A DNA stretch of 64,000 nt from Roseimarinus sediminis (GTDB lineage: Bacteria > Bacteroidota > Bacteroidia > Bacteroidales > Prolixibacteraceae), in contig NZ_JBNPXV010000003.1 in NCBI RefSeq assembly GCF_050433125.1, positions 248,001 through 312,000 on the forward strand, written 5' to 3'. How positions within the stretch are numbered: position 1 is the stretch's first letter; each line of letters begins with the position of its first letter. This document shows, in pieces, positions 43,928 to 52,593 of this stretch. Position numbers and translations under genes: made by a program. The notes under the pieces are model-generated. The model was not told the DNA's origin. It saw only the letters and a program-made list of their open reading frames with translations, and did not search any database.

Positions 43928-45196
43928 ATGAAAGAAATTACAGCCAAAGAATTCGACACTGAAGTAAAAAAAGGGGGCAAAGTGTTGCTCGACTTTTACT
44001 CAACCGAATGCCCTCCCTGTGAAGCACTGGCACCCAAACTCGATGGTTTGGATGAATTATTTGGTGATGAAGTCAAATTCCTGAAAATTTTCCGTCAGGG
44101 CAATCGTGACCTGGCCGAACAACTGGGTGTAAAAGGCTCTCCCACTCTCCTCTTTTTTGACGAAGGACGTGAAGTTTGTGCCCGCCTGAGTGGTGGCATC
44201 AAACGCTCCGAAATCATCAGGGAAATGCGACACATGATCGGCAAAAAAGAAGTCGACACGGTGATCAACAAAGTACAACCAACCATTACCCATACCGATG
44301 TTGCCATTCTGGGAGCTGGACCCGGCGGGCTAACAGCCGGGCTTTATCTTTGCCAGGCAAAAATCGACACAACACTTATCGACATTGCCCTGCCGGGAGG
44401 AAATGTTTCAACAACGCACATGGTATCCAACTATCCCGGCTTCATCGATCCTCAACCCGGCTACCTGCTTTCGCACAACATGTCGGAGCAAACCAAAAAA
44501 TGCGGAACCAATTACAAAGTGGCAGTAGATGTTACCCGGGTCGACCTTGAAAAGAAGGAAATCATCATCGACGAACAGGAAACCATCAAGGCTAAGAAAA
44601 TAATCATTGCAACCGGCACTTCACCCAATAAAATCGGAATCCCGGGAGAGATGGAATTCAAAGGTCAGGGTGTTTCGTATTGCGCTACCTGCGATGCAAA
44701 ATACTTTGTCGATAAGGAAGTGGTGGTAATCGGCGGCGGAAATTCGGCCATCGAAGAAGCTGATTTCATTTCTAAATTTGCATCAAAAATTACCATCGTT
44801 CATCAGTTCGATAAACTGCAGGCCAATAAAACAGCGCAGGAAAAGGCCCTGAACAATCCGAAGATTGAATTCCTTTTTGAACATGAACCAAGGGCTTTCA
44901 AAAAGGATGGCAGCAAAATGGTAGTTGAAGTAGAAGCGCTCAAAACAAAGACAATGAAAACGCTCACTACCGATGGGATTTTTGTTTTTATCGGTTTGCG
45001 TCCCAATCTCGATTTGTTTGGAAAACAACTTGAGCTTGATCAGTGGGGTTACATTAAAACCAACGAGGACATGCAAACCAACATCGAAGGCGTTTATGCG
45101 GTGGGTGATGTAGGAAGTAAAAAGTACCGGCAAATAACTACGGCCATTGCCGATGGAACCATTGCAGCCATCGCCATCACAAAAGAAATCGACTAA
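43928..45196 (+). CDS. Thioredoxin-thioredoxin reductase fusion
   Basis: 422 residues. Residues 1-105 are a thioredoxin domain with active site CPPC (28-31, YSTECPPCEALAPKL) in place of CGPC. Residues 123-422 are an FAD/NADPH thioredoxin reductase: FAD site GAGPGG (129-134), redox pair CATC (252-255) and NADPH-binding GGGNSA (269-274), ending GVYAVGDVGSKKYRQITTAIADGTIAA. One chain can thus pass electrons from NADPH to a dithiol substrate. As last gene of the operon, 14 bases behind DUF1847, it is suited to keep the Cys peptide or an enzyme-bound intermediate reduced. A terminator follows at 45239. Confidence 0.93.
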   Translation: MKEITAKEFDTEVKKGGKVLLDFYSTECPPCEALAPKLDGLDELFGDEVKFLKIFRQGNRDLAEQLGVKGSPTLLFFDEGREVCARLSGGIKRSEIIREMRHMIGKKEVDTVINKVQPTITHTDVAILGAGPGGLTAGLYLCQAKIDTTLIDIALPGGNVSTTHMVSNYPGFIDPQPGYLLSHNMSEQTKKCGTNYKVAVDVTRVDLEKKEIIIDEQETIKAKKIIIATGTSPNKIGIPGEMEFKGQGVSYCATCDAKYFVDKEVVVIGGGNSAIEEADFISKFASKITIVHQFDKLQANKTAQEKALNNPKIEFLFEHEPRAFKKDGSKMVVEVEALKTKTMKTLTTDGIFVFIGLRPNLDLFGKQLELDQWGYIKTNEDMQTNIEGVYAVGDVGSKKYRQITTAIADGTIAAIAITKEID

Positions 45197-45238
45197 TAAA
45201 TCAGAAAATCGCTTTGCAAATTATACTATTGAATGGGA

Positions 45239-45267
45239 AAGGTTGCCGGCAAGGGCAGCCTTTTTCC
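45239..45267 (+). terminator. Intrinsic terminator of the peptide operon
   Basis: aaggttgcc (45239-45247) pairs with ggcagcctt (45254-45262) with one G-T wobble, followed by T's. Confidence 0.8.
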
Positions 45268-45302
45268 ATTATTAATCGAAGCGCAATTATTAAACCTGCC
45301 AC

Positions 45303-45569
45303 TTATGCCGGCTTTATTTTTTGTATGTTGGCTTTGGGTTTTATTTTTCCATCCTGTGTGCCCCGGTAATAAATGACCAAACCATTCAGAAAATTGCGCA
45401 AAATCTGGTCCCCACACGGTTTAAAATTAGGATGATCCTCGCTGCGAAAAAATGCACTCAGCTCAACAGTGTTTATTTTAAAATCGACCAGCGACAAAAT
45501 CTCGACAATATCGGTATCTCGCAGTTTGAGTGCGACCCTCAGTTTTTTCAAAACATCGTTATTGCTCAT
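45303..45569 (-). CDS. DUF1456 family protein (YehS-like), single repeat
   Basis: 88 residues from the ATG at 45569. The start MSNNDVLKKLRVALKLRDTDI and LSAFFRSEDHPNFKPCGDQILRNFLNGLV are the DUF1456 repeat. Most members carry two such repeats in about 150 residues; only one is present, followed by a basic tail (KIKPKANIQKIKPA). It may be a genuine short form, as the frame is clean. Function unknown. Confidence 0.8.
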   Translation of the reverse strand: MSNNDVLKKLRVALKLRDTDIVEILSLVDFKINTVELSAFFRSEDHPNFKPCGDQILRNFLNGLVIYYRGTQDGKIKPKANIQKIKPA

Positions 45570-45641
45570 AACCTGAATTTTAATAATACGAAGAGGCTGT
45601 CTGACAGCTGCAAACAACCTCTCGCCAATGATTTTAAATAA

Positions 45642-47168
45642 CTACAATTCAATATTTTCAATGGCATTTTTGATACGTTGCAGCGTTTCTTTCTTGCCAA
45701 TCATTTCACAAATCTCGAAAAGGTCGGCTCCCATGGCTGTGCCAACAATGGCCAACCTGAATGCATTCATAACAACACCAAAGCCCCATTGCTTCTCGTT
45801 AACAAAGGCTGAAAATGCTTCCTTGGCAGTCAATGCCTCCCATTCACCCTGATAATTCTCCAGAAAATCGTGCACTTCCTGCATCATTTCGGGTACTCCT
45901 TCCTTCCACCGTTTTTTTACTGTTTTGGCATCGTATTCAACAGGGGCCATAAAGAAATAATAGCCCTGCTCCCAGATATCGGGTAAAAAAGTGGCCCTTT
46001 CCTTCAACATACCAACCACTTTAACAAGGTAATCCATTTCGGCACTGAATCCTTTTTCTTTAAGGAAGACATTGAATGCTTCGGCTAGTTCTTCATCGGC
46101 CTTCATCATCATATACTGATGATTGAACCATTTGGTTTTATCCGGGTCGAATTTCGATCCTGACTTTCCAACCCGTGAAAGATCGAAAGCATCGATCAGT
46201 TCCTCCATCGAGAAGAGCTCCTGCTCGGTACCCGGATTCCACCCCAACAAAGCGAGCATATTAACAAAAGCTTCGGGAAAATAACCGTCCTGACGGTATC
46301 CGCTCGATGTTTCACCCGTTTTAGGATCGGTCCACTGAAGCGGGAAAACAGGGAAACCCATTTTATCGCCGTCGCGCTTGCTCAGTTTGCCTTTGCCCAC
46401 CGGCTTGAGAATCAATGGCAGGTGCGCAAACTTTGGAGCTTCCCAGCCCAAACGTTCGTACAATAAAACATGCAAAGGCATCGATGGCAGCCATTCTTCT
46501 CCCCTGATTACATGGGTAATCTTCATCAGATGATCATCGACCACATTGGCCAGATGGTAAGTTGGCATTCCGTCTGATTTGAACAGAATTTTATCGTCGA
46601 GCTGACTGGTGTTGAAAGCGACCCTTCCTCTGATCAGATCGGTATCGCCTACTTCAACATCGACAGGCATTTTAAAGCGAATTACATATAAAGCCTCCTT
46701 ATCAAGCAAATGTTGTACCTCATCGCTTGTCAGCGAAAGGGAGTTACGCAATTGATTTCGCGTGGCTGCATTGTAAGTAAAGGTTTCACCACGTTGTTCA
46801 TAGTCGCTGCGCAAGGCATCGAGTTCTTCGGCGGTATCAAAGGCATAGTAAGCGTCCCCGCTTTTTACAAGTCGGTCGGCATATTCAGAATAAAGACGCT
46901 TTCGTTCCGACTGCCTGTAAGGACCAAAGGCTCCACCTTCTTTAATTCCCTCATCGATTACAATTCCACACCACTCGAGCGCTTCCATAATGTATTCTTC
47001 AGCGCCCGGAACGTAACGGGTTTGATCGGTATCTTCGATGCGTAAAATAAAATCTCCGCCATGCTTACGGGCAAAAAGATAATTGAACAGCGCCGTACGC
47101 ACACCTCCCATGTGCAAAGGTCCGGTTGGACTAGGGGCAAATCGTACCCGTATTTTCTGATTCGTCAT
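45642..47168 (-). CDS. gltX: Glutamate--tRNA ligase
   Basis: Charges tRNA-Glu. 508 residues from the ATG at 47168 (MTNQKIRVRFAPSPTGPLHMGG), the longer frame adding nine non-conserved residues. Class I signatures: HMGG in place of HIGH, FILRIEDTDQTRYVPGAEEYI, and KLSKRDGDKMG in place of KMSKS. The C-terminal anticodon-binding helical domain is complete. It could be discriminating or non-discriminating; no gene for GatCAB is in the window. Very secure. Confidence 0.98.
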   Translation of the reverse strand: MTNQKIRVRFAPSPTGPLHMGGVRTALFNYLFARKHGGDFILRIEDTDQTRYVPGAEEYIMEALEWCGIVIDEGIKEGGAFGPYRQSERKRLYSEYADRLVKSGDAYYAFDTAEELDALRSDYEQRGETFTYNAATRNQLRNSLSLTSDEVQHLLDKEALYVIRFKMPVDVEVGDTDLIRGRVAFNTSQLDDKILFKSDGMPTYHLANVVDDHLMKITHVIRGEEWLPSMPLHVLLYERLGWEAPKFAHLPLILKPVGKGKLSKRDGDKMGFPVFPLQWTDPKTGETSSGYRQDGYFPEAFVNMLALLGWNPGTEQELFSMEELIDAFDLSRVGKSGSKFDPDKTKWFNHQYMMMKADEELAEAFNVFLKEKGFSAEMDYLVKVVGMLKERATFLPDIWEQGYYFFMAPVEYDAKTVKKRWKEGVPEMMQEVHDFLENYQGEWEALTAKEAFSAFVNEKQWGFGVVMNAFRLAIVGTAMGADLFEICEMIGKKETLQRIKNAIENIEL

Positions 47169-47503
47169 TTCCAATAGTGTTAAAAATATTTTCAAATATA
47201 CGCTTTCGACGGCTCACCACAAATTGATAGCCTCGGTGAACTTAACTTTATCATCCCCTTCAGCACAGCTTTTCGTGATTTGACAATTTTTACGATGCCG
47301 CCTGTTTAAAATTTTATGTAAGCGTTCAAAGTAATTAATACTTTCATACTTAATGTTGAAATTACCCATCTGTTTCACCTTTCACCATCACAATCATAAT
47401 GTCCACCACACTAAACTGCACGTTTGTAAAAGAATATTAAAATGAACTGGAACAGTAGCCTTTAATGCCGTATTTTTGTAATCCATGAAAAAAACGAAAA
47501 ACT
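47169..47503. promoter_or_regulatory. Upstream region of the first microprotein with TATTTTTG element
   Basis: 335 bases. TATTTTTG at 47471-47478 (TAnnTTTG) followed by ta lies 25 bases before the microprotein ATG. The same tatttttgta string stands 25 bases before the second microprotein. No TTTG at -33. Otherwise AT-rich with no gene. Confidence 0.45.
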
Positions 47504-47593
47504 ATGGCTTACTTATTAATTTTATTAGGGGTTTCATTAATAGCAACAGGGGTGGCCTTTGTGTATGAAGCCGGAAGAAATAATTCATTATAA
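47504..47593 (+). CDS. 29-residue single-span membrane microprotein (copy 1)
   Basis: ATG at 47504, stop at 47591-47593. One hydrophobic helix (LLILLGVSLIATGVAFVYE) with a short polar C-terminal tail. It has its own promoter element (47471) and its own terminator (47610-47643). A second ORF of exactly the same length and pattern lies 216 bases downstream, with matching residues along the helix. Two similar, independently terminated ORFs make chance unlikely. Function unknown; it could be a small subunit or modulator of a membrane complex. Confidence 0.7.
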   Translation: MAYLLILLGVSLIATGVAFVYEAGRNNSL

Positions 47594-47609
47594 GCTACCC
47601 ATTTCTGCT

Positions 47610-47643
47610 AAACAAAACGCCTCTTTAACAGGGGCTTTTTTTT
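47610..47643 (+). terminator. Terminator of microprotein 1
   Basis: gcctct pairs with aggggc around ttaac, one G-T wobble, followed by nine T's. Confidence 0.8.
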
Positions 47644-47776
47644 TGCCGTTTAGCTACTATTCACACAAAACATTTCAATTCATTACGCTCATCCAAGATA
47701 AATGAACACTGATCACAACTCAGATCAACTTCATAAAAGATAGGCCTTTAAACTGGATTATGAGACTTAATACTCC

Positions 47777-47784
47777 TATTTTTG
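47777..47784 (+). promoter_or_regulatory. TATTTTTG promoter element of microprotein 2
   Basis: TAnnTTTG match, 25 bases before the ATG, identical to the element before copy 1. Confidence 0.5.
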
Positions 47785-47809
47785 TAGGACAATATTAAAC
47801 TAATACACC

Positions 47810-47899
47810 ATGATTTATCTGTTTATCGCATTAGGAATATTTATGTTGGCCGTGGGTTTGGCTTATTTCAATGAGTCGAAAGAGAAGCACACCTCATAG
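47810..47899 (+). CDS. 29-residue single-span membrane microprotein (copy 2)
   Basis: ATG at 47810, TAG at 47897-47899. The helix (LFIALGIFMLAVGLAYFNE) aligns without gaps to copy 1: both start M-x-Y-L, share L-G-x-x-x-x-A-x-G-x-A in the helix and E at 22, and end in a short polar tail. Promoter at 47777, terminator at about 47984-48018. The nucleotide sequences have diverged while the protein pattern is kept, which supports selection on the peptide. Confidence 0.7.
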   Translation: MIYLFIALGIFMLAVGLAYFNESKEKHTS

Positions 47900-47983
47900 T
47901 GCTTTTATTCTTACCATAGTTACCAATGCCGTTGCATGATATTAGAAAAATGCAACCAAATTTAATCTGTGATAAATCCAATC

Positions 47984-48018
47984 TATTTAACAAAACGCCT
48001 GCAATTGTAAAGCGTTTT
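47984..48018 (+). terminator. Terminator of microprotein 2
   Basis: aaaacgc and gcgtttt arms around a 14-base loop, followed by T's, about 85 bases after the microprotein stop. Confidence 0.75.
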
Positions 48019-48183
48019 TTTTTGCTCTTTTCATTTAAAACAAGGTGCATTTTATCCGGAAATAATAGCATCTCATCCAAAATTAAAATAATTAAGCTAG
48101 ACTGCGACGTAAAACTTCTGTATTTCGATCTACCCATTGGCATACACCTGCAAAAAATCACTAGTCGGAGAAATACAATTTGC

Positions 48184-48191
48184 TACTTTTG
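48184..48191 (+). promoter_or_regulatory. TACTTTTG promoter element of kbl
   Basis: TAnnTTTG match 24 bases before the ATG at 48215. No clear -33 element. The preceding part of the 315-base gap after microprotein 2 shows only its terminator. Confidence 0.4.
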
Positions 48192-48214
48192 GTAGAAATC
48201 CAAAAAGTAAAATC

Positions 48215-49402
48215 ATGTACGGAAAAATACAAAATGATTTGCATGAGGTGCTCGAATCGTTGAAAGAACAGGGATTATTCAAGACCGAACGCATCATTAC
48301 CTCGGCGCAGGGTTCACTCATCGAAGTAAATCACGGGCAGAAAGTGCTAAACTTTTGTGCCAATAATTATCTTGGTTTAGCCAACCATCCCGAAGTGGTA
48401 AGTGCGGCTCAGGAAACCATGCAACAATGGGGCTTTGGTTTATCCAGTGTTCGCTTTATTTGTGGGACACAGGAAATACACAAACAGCTCGAAAAAAAAG
48501 TTTCTGAATTTCTGGGTACCGAAGATACCATATTGTACTGTGCAGCTTTTGATGCCAATGGAGGTGTATTTGAGCCGCTTTTTGATGCTGAAAGTGCCAT
48601 TATTTCCGACGAACTCAACCATGCCTCCATCATCGACGGGGTTCGTTTATGCAAGGCACAACGTTTTCGTTACAAACATTCCGACATGAATGAACTGGAG
48701 CGCTGCCTGAAAGATGCTTCAAAAGCAAAGTACAGGGTCATTGTCACCGACGGCGTTTTTTCAATGGATGGAGATATTGCCAAACTCAATGAAATATGCG
48801 ACCTGGCAGAGCAATACGATGCCCTGGTATTGGTTGACGACAGCCATGCAACAGGATATATAGGCAAGCATGGCAGAGGCACTCATGAACATTGTGATGT
48901 AATGGGACGCGTCGACATCATTACCTCTACTTTTGGGAAAGCATTGGGAGGCGGAAATGGCGGTTTTACCTCAGGCCGTAAAGAAATCATTGAAATGTTG
49001 CGTCAACGTTCCCGCCCATACCTTTTTTCAAATACCCTGGCGCCGGCAACTGTAGGAGCAAGTCTGAAAGTACTCGAACTACTTACGCGCTCGAATGCAC
49101 TTCGGAATAGAACCATCGAGAATGCCCAGCTGTTTCGCAGCAAAATGGAAGCGGCGGGTTTCGATCTGGTAAAAGGTGATACAGCCATTATACCCGTAAT
49201 GATTTACGATGCTCCGCTGGCCGTAAAGTTTGCCGATCTCCTGCTTCGCGAAGGCATTTATGTTATCGGTTTTGTTTATCCGGTAGTACCCAAAGGAAAA
49301 GCACGAATCAGGGTTCAAGTCTCGGCCGCTCACCAAACAAGCGAGATTGAACATGCAGTTGATGCATTTACAAAAATTGGAAAACATTTGGGCATTATAT
49401 AA
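48215..49402 (+). CDS. kbl: Glycine C-acetyltransferase (2-amino-3-ketobutyrate CoA ligase)
   Basis: PLP enzyme that cleaves 2-amino-3-oxobutyrate with CoA to glycine and acetyl-CoA in threonine breakdown, or runs in reverse. 395 residues from the ATG at 48215; the upstream ORF extension covers the promoter. Markers: NFCANNYLGLANHPEV, GFGLSSVRFICGT, DELNHASIIDGVRL, VDDSHATGYIG and the PLP lysine in TSTFGKALGGGNGG. Alpha-oxoamine synthase family; the FGKALGG and RFICGT context favours Kbl over BioF or serine palmitoyltransferase. Threonine dehydrogenase is not adjacent. Confidence 0.92.
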   Translation: MYGKIQNDLHEVLESLKEQGLFKTERIITSAQGSLIEVNHGQKVLNFCANNYLGLANHPEVVSAAQETMQQWGFGLSSVRFICGTQEIHKQLEKKVSEFLGTEDTILYCAAFDANGGVFEPLFDAESAIISDELNHASIIDGVRLCKAQRFRYKHSDMNELERCLKDASKAKYRVIVTDGVFSMDGDIAKLNEICDLAEQYDALVLVDDSHATGYIGKHGRGTHEHCDVMGRVDIITSTFGKALGGGNGGFTSGRKEIIEMLRQRSRPYLFSNTLAPATVGASLKVLELLTRSNALRNRTIENAQLFRSKMEAAGFDLVKGDTAIIPVMIYDAPLAVKFADLLLREGIYVIGFVYPVVPKGKARIRVQVSAAHQTSEIEHAVDAFTKIGKHLGII

Positions 49403-49438
49403 AAAGCTCATCAACACTGAATTCGACAAAATCAAAAG

Positions 49439-49475
49439 TGCATCCGTTAAAAATTGCAAAGAGGGATGCATTTTT
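49439..49475 (+). terminator. Terminator of kbl
   Basis: tgcatcc and ggatgca arms with a 16-base loop, followed by seven T's. Confidence 0.8.
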
Positions 49476-49545
49476 TTGTTAAATCTTTTGAACATGTCGA
49501 TTTAAAATTCGAGATTTGCCCTTGCTTAATTAAAATACATTGCAT

Positions 49546-49785
49546 ATGATCACAACTTCGGAGAAAAAGCTTTATAAGGTTTTACGCAACGTTGGTGTAA
49601 AACGGCAATTCATCACCTGGGCCGAATCGATTGAAGACCTTTACCTCGATGATTTCGATTTCAACTTGTTGGTTTATTACTTTGAACATGAATTCGAAGT
49701 ACAGTTAAAGAAAGATGAGATCGAACAGCTCACTTCACTTCCGGCTTTTTACGATTACATTAACGAGAAGATTAAAATGAATTAG
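49546..49785 (+). CDS. Acyl-carrier-protein-like small protein lacking the serine
   Basis: 79 residues, acidic. The ATG at 49546 was taken over the TTG two codons earlier. The order of helices recalls an acyl carrier protein: LYLDDFDFNLLVYYFEHEFEV sits where carrier proteins have DLGADSLD...VMALEEEFDI, followed by KKDEIEQLTSLPAFYDYINEKI. At the phosphopantetheine site the Ser is replaced by Phe (DDFDF), so it cannot be loaded in the normal way. It may be a carrier-like scaffold protein. The resemblance is by eye and moderate. It is alone, between two terminators. Confidence 0.55.
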   Translation: MITTSEKKLYKVLRNVGVKRQFITWAESIEDLYLDDFDFNLLVYYFEHEFEVQLKKDEIEQLTSLPAFYDYINEKIKMN

Positions 49786-49813
49786 TGTAAACCATCAACA
49801 ATAAGAAACAGCC

Positions 49814-49850
49814 ATCCCCGTCAGATCGAATTTGACGGGGATATTTTTTT
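49814..49850 (+). terminator. Terminator after the carrier-like gene
   Basis: atccccgtca pairs perfectly with tgacggggat (10 bp) around a nine-base loop, followed by T's. Confidence 0.9.
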
Positions 49851-49906
49851 TCTGCTTAAATATTCTCATTTTTATAACTTGTAACTAACTATTAAGCGAG
49901 GAATCC

Positions 49907-51208
49907 ATGAGGCGCAGTATTTATTTTTCAGTGTTTTTTCTTTTTATATTCATTCAGGGAGTAGCAGCTCAGCAACAACAATCGTTACTTAGCCAACTGG
50001 AACGCATTCCGGGAATTGTTTCGCTTGAAGAAAAGGAACATGATGATTTTTTTACCGAAAGTTACCTCATCATGATTGAGCAGCCGCTTGATCATCAGAA
50101 TCAGGCAGCAGGAACTTTTATCCAAAGAGTATTTCTTTCGCTTAAAACACAATACAGTCCGGTTGTATTCGTAACCGAAGGTTATCATGCATCGTATGCC
50201 GAAAAGAAAGGATACATCAATGAATTGAGCAGAATACTTGAGGCCAGTCAGCTGGTTGTTGAACATCGTTATTTTGGAGCGTCACGACCGGAACAAGCCG
50301 GTTGGGATTACCTGACTATCGAAAATGCCGTTGCCGACCTGCACCGGATTTATCAGCTTTTCAGTTCAGTTTTTAAGCAAAGCGACTGGATTGCAACCGG
50401 CATTAGCAAGGGAGGGCAAAATACCATGGCTTACAAAGCCTTTTACCCCAACGACATGGATTTGTGGGTTGCCTACGTAGGCCCCATCAATTTTTCAGTT
50501 GAAGACGAAAGAATGGAGGAATTTATTGAAGAGAACGGAACGGCGCCATGCCGCCAGCGCATCGAAGATTTTCAGCTTTCGGTTTTAAAAAACAGAGCAC
50601 AAATCCAAACAATGCTTGACAGTTTGATTGATGTAGAAAATTACACTTATAGTATTTCGAATGAAGAGGTGCTCGATTTCAGTGTACTCGAATATTCCTT
50701 TGCCTTCTGGCAATGGGGCTGGAGCTGTTCATCGATACCCGGTGAGGACGCACCGGTCAGTTCACTGTTTAAACACTTAGTAGCAGTAAGTGACCCGGGC
50801 TACTTTTCGAAAGAGCAAACGGCACCGATTAAACCCTTTTTCATACAAACATTGAAAGAGTTTGGTTATTATGGTTATGCTACCGACAATTTTGAACCCT
50901 ATCTGACCATAAAGTCAGCCGATGGCTATATCGAAAAGGTTTTTTTGAACGATGAGCCTGCAATGAGTTTTAATAAGAAAAGTGCTAAAAAAATAAGCAA
51001 ATCCTTAAAAAAGAATGATGAAAATCTGATACTGGTTTACGGTGCCTGGGATCCATGGACCGCAGCTGCTTACATTCCCGGAAAAAGAAGTGATGCAAGG
51101 ATTTTTATCAAACCGGGTGGTTCACACCGCACCCGCATTAGCAACATGTCGTATGAGCAACGTGCTGAGATTTATAAGTTAATTGAAAATGCGCTTGAAA
51201 ACGATTAG
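49907..51208 (+). CDS. Secreted S37-family tripeptidyl aminopeptidase-like serine protease
   Basis: 433 residues with signal peptide (residues 1-21, ending GVAAQ). Alpha/beta-hydrolase protease of the PS-10/S37 family: VFVTEGYHASYAEKKGYINEL- region, VVEHRYFGASRPEQ, nucleophile in ATGISKGGQNT (Ser167), acid in VYGAWDPWTAAAY and base in GGSHRTRIS. It releases tripeptides from N-termini outside the cytoplasm. Its last four bases overlap the last bases of the convergent Xaa-Pro aminopeptidase gene, an oddly matching pair of peptide-degrading enzymes. Confidence 0.9.
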   Translation: MRRSIYFSVFFLFIFIQGVAAQQQQSLLSQLERIPGIVSLEEKEHDDFFTESYLIMIEQPLDHQNQAAGTFIQRVFLSLKTQYSPVVFVTEGYHASYAEKKGYINELSRILEASQLVVEHRYFGASRPEQAGWDYLTIENAVADLHRIYQLFSSVFKQSDWIATGISKGGQNTMAYKAFYPNDMDLWVAYVGPINFSVEDERMEEFIEENGTAPCRQRIEDFQLSVLKNRAQIQTMLDSLIDVENYTYSISNEEVLDFSVLEYSFAFWQWGWSCSSIPGEDAPVSSLFKHLVAVSDPGYFSKEQTAPIKPFFIQTLKEFGYYGYATDNFEPYLTIKSADGYIEKVFLNDEPAMSFNKKSAKKISKSLKKNDENLILVYGAWDPWTAAAYIPGKRSDARIFIKPGGSHRTRISNMSYEQRAEIYKLIENALEND

Positions 51209-52593
51209 CGGCCCCGGAGTGCTTCAATTTCATCAATTTCCATAGGCTTTTTCCGCCCCAGCAGTCGATTACTTCGGCGGGTTATCAGATAATCCTGCTC
51301 AATGCGTACCCCTCCAAAATTGAGATATGATCGTACTGCCTTGTAATTAATGAATTGATCGAATTTATTTTCAGCCTTCCATAAATAATACAACTCAGGA
51401 ATAAAATAGATTCCGGGTTCGATGGTTACCACATGTCCGCTTTGTAGTGACTTTGATAAACGCAATGATTTAAGACCGAACTGAGTACTCTTGGCTTCAC
51501 CCGGATTGTAACCAACATTGAGCTCTCCAAGGTCTTCCATGTCGTGTACATCGAGGCCCATCATGTGGCCAAGGCCCGTTGGAAAAAACAGGGCATGCGC
51601 ACCGGCTGCTATCGCTTCTTCAGTATTTCCTTTGGTGATTCCCAGTGCTTTTAAACCTTCAAATAAAATGCGACAGGCTTCAAAATGCACCTCCCTAAAA
51701 GCGATGCCTGGTTTCAGCATGGCTGCCGTAGCATAATGTGCTTCGAGCACCAACTGGTAAATTTCGCGTTGTTTGCGTCGGAATTTTGCAGATACCGGGA
51801 AAGTACTGGTCAGGTCGCCTGCATAGTGCATGGGGGTTTCAGCTCCTGCATCAAGCAAAAATAATTGTCCTTTTTTCAACACATTATGGTACGAATGATT
51901 GTGAAGCACCTCCCCTTTTACGGTGGCAATCACAGGAAATGAAGGTTGACCACCTTTGGCAAGCACTGTTTGCGTTACTTTTGCCATTACTTCGGCCTCA
52001 CTCATTCCGGGTTTTGCAAACTTCATGGCTGCTTCATGCATGTCGACCGACCAATTAACAGCTTTGTCAATTTCAGCAATCTCCTCTTCACTCTTTATTT
52101 CGCGTTGTGCAACCACTACGCGAACCAACTCTTCCGACGATTTCAGATTGAACTGATCGGGACGGATGTTCAGCAAACGCAATAGTTTGATCTTATTTTC
52201 AGGACGATAAGGTGGAAGAAAATGGATATTACGCCCAGCTGCATTGGCTTCCCGCAAAACGGTATAAAGTTTAACAACCGGTAAGACCTCATAAATACCA
52301 ATTTTCTCTGCTTCATCCCTCAACGATGCTTTGTTGCCCATCCATACAATTTCATCGGTAGTGAGTTCATCACCAAACAGGGTTTCCTGTCCACTATCGA
52401 GGTCAATTACCGCCGAAAGCGATGGTTTATCAATACCAAAGTAATATAGGAACGAACTGTGCTGGCGAAAAGGATAAGGATTATCGGGATAATTCATCGG
52501 TGACTCCTCGTTACCCAGAAAAAGAATAATCCCCTTCTGCATCTTTTCTTTCAAATAAGCTCTTCGCTGTATGTACAATTGTTTGTTGAACAT
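51205..52593 (-). CDS. pepP: Xaa-Pro aminopeptidase (M24B, aminopeptidase P)
   Basis: Metallo-aminopeptidase removing N-terminal residues before proline. 462 residues from the ATG at 52593 (MFNKQLYIQRRAYLKEKM). N-terminal domain with GIILFLGNEESPMNYPDNPYPFRQ; catalytic pita-bread domain with metal ligands in LFLLDAGAETPMHYAGDLTSTFPVS (two Asp), GLGHMMGLDVHD (His) and VVTIEPGIYFIPE (Glu), and GVRIEQDYLIT (Glu) near the end. Cytosolic; no signal peptide. Confidence 0.94.
   Translation of the reverse strand: MFNKQLYIQRRAYLKEKMQKGIILFLGNEESPMNYPDNPYPFRQHSSFLYYFGIDKPSLSAVIDLDSGQETLFGDELTTDEIVWMGNKASLRDEAEKIGIYEVLPVVKLYTVLREANAAGRNIHFLPPYRPENKIKLLRLLNIRPDQFNLKSSEELVRVVVAQREIKSEEEIAEIDKAVNWSVDMHEAAMKFAKPGMSEAEVMAKVTQTVLAKGGQPSFPVIATVKGEVLHNHSYHNVLKKGQLFLLDAGAETPMHYAGDLTSTFPVSAKFRRKQREIYQLVLEAHYATAAMLKPGIAFREVHFEACRILFEGLKALGITKGNTEEAIAAGAHALFFPTGLGHMMGLDVHDMEDLGELNVGYNPGEAKSTQFGLKSLRLSKSLQSGHVVTIEPGIYFIPELYYLWKAENKFDQFINYKAVRSYLNFGGVRIEQDYLITRRSNRLLGRKKPMEIDEIEALRGR

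Noticed and set aside
45585..45625. Hairpin between the DUF1456 gene and gltX as a gltX terminator
   Set aside because: On the minus strand a gaggttgt/acagcctc stem is present but no U-run follows, so an intrinsic terminator is not supported.
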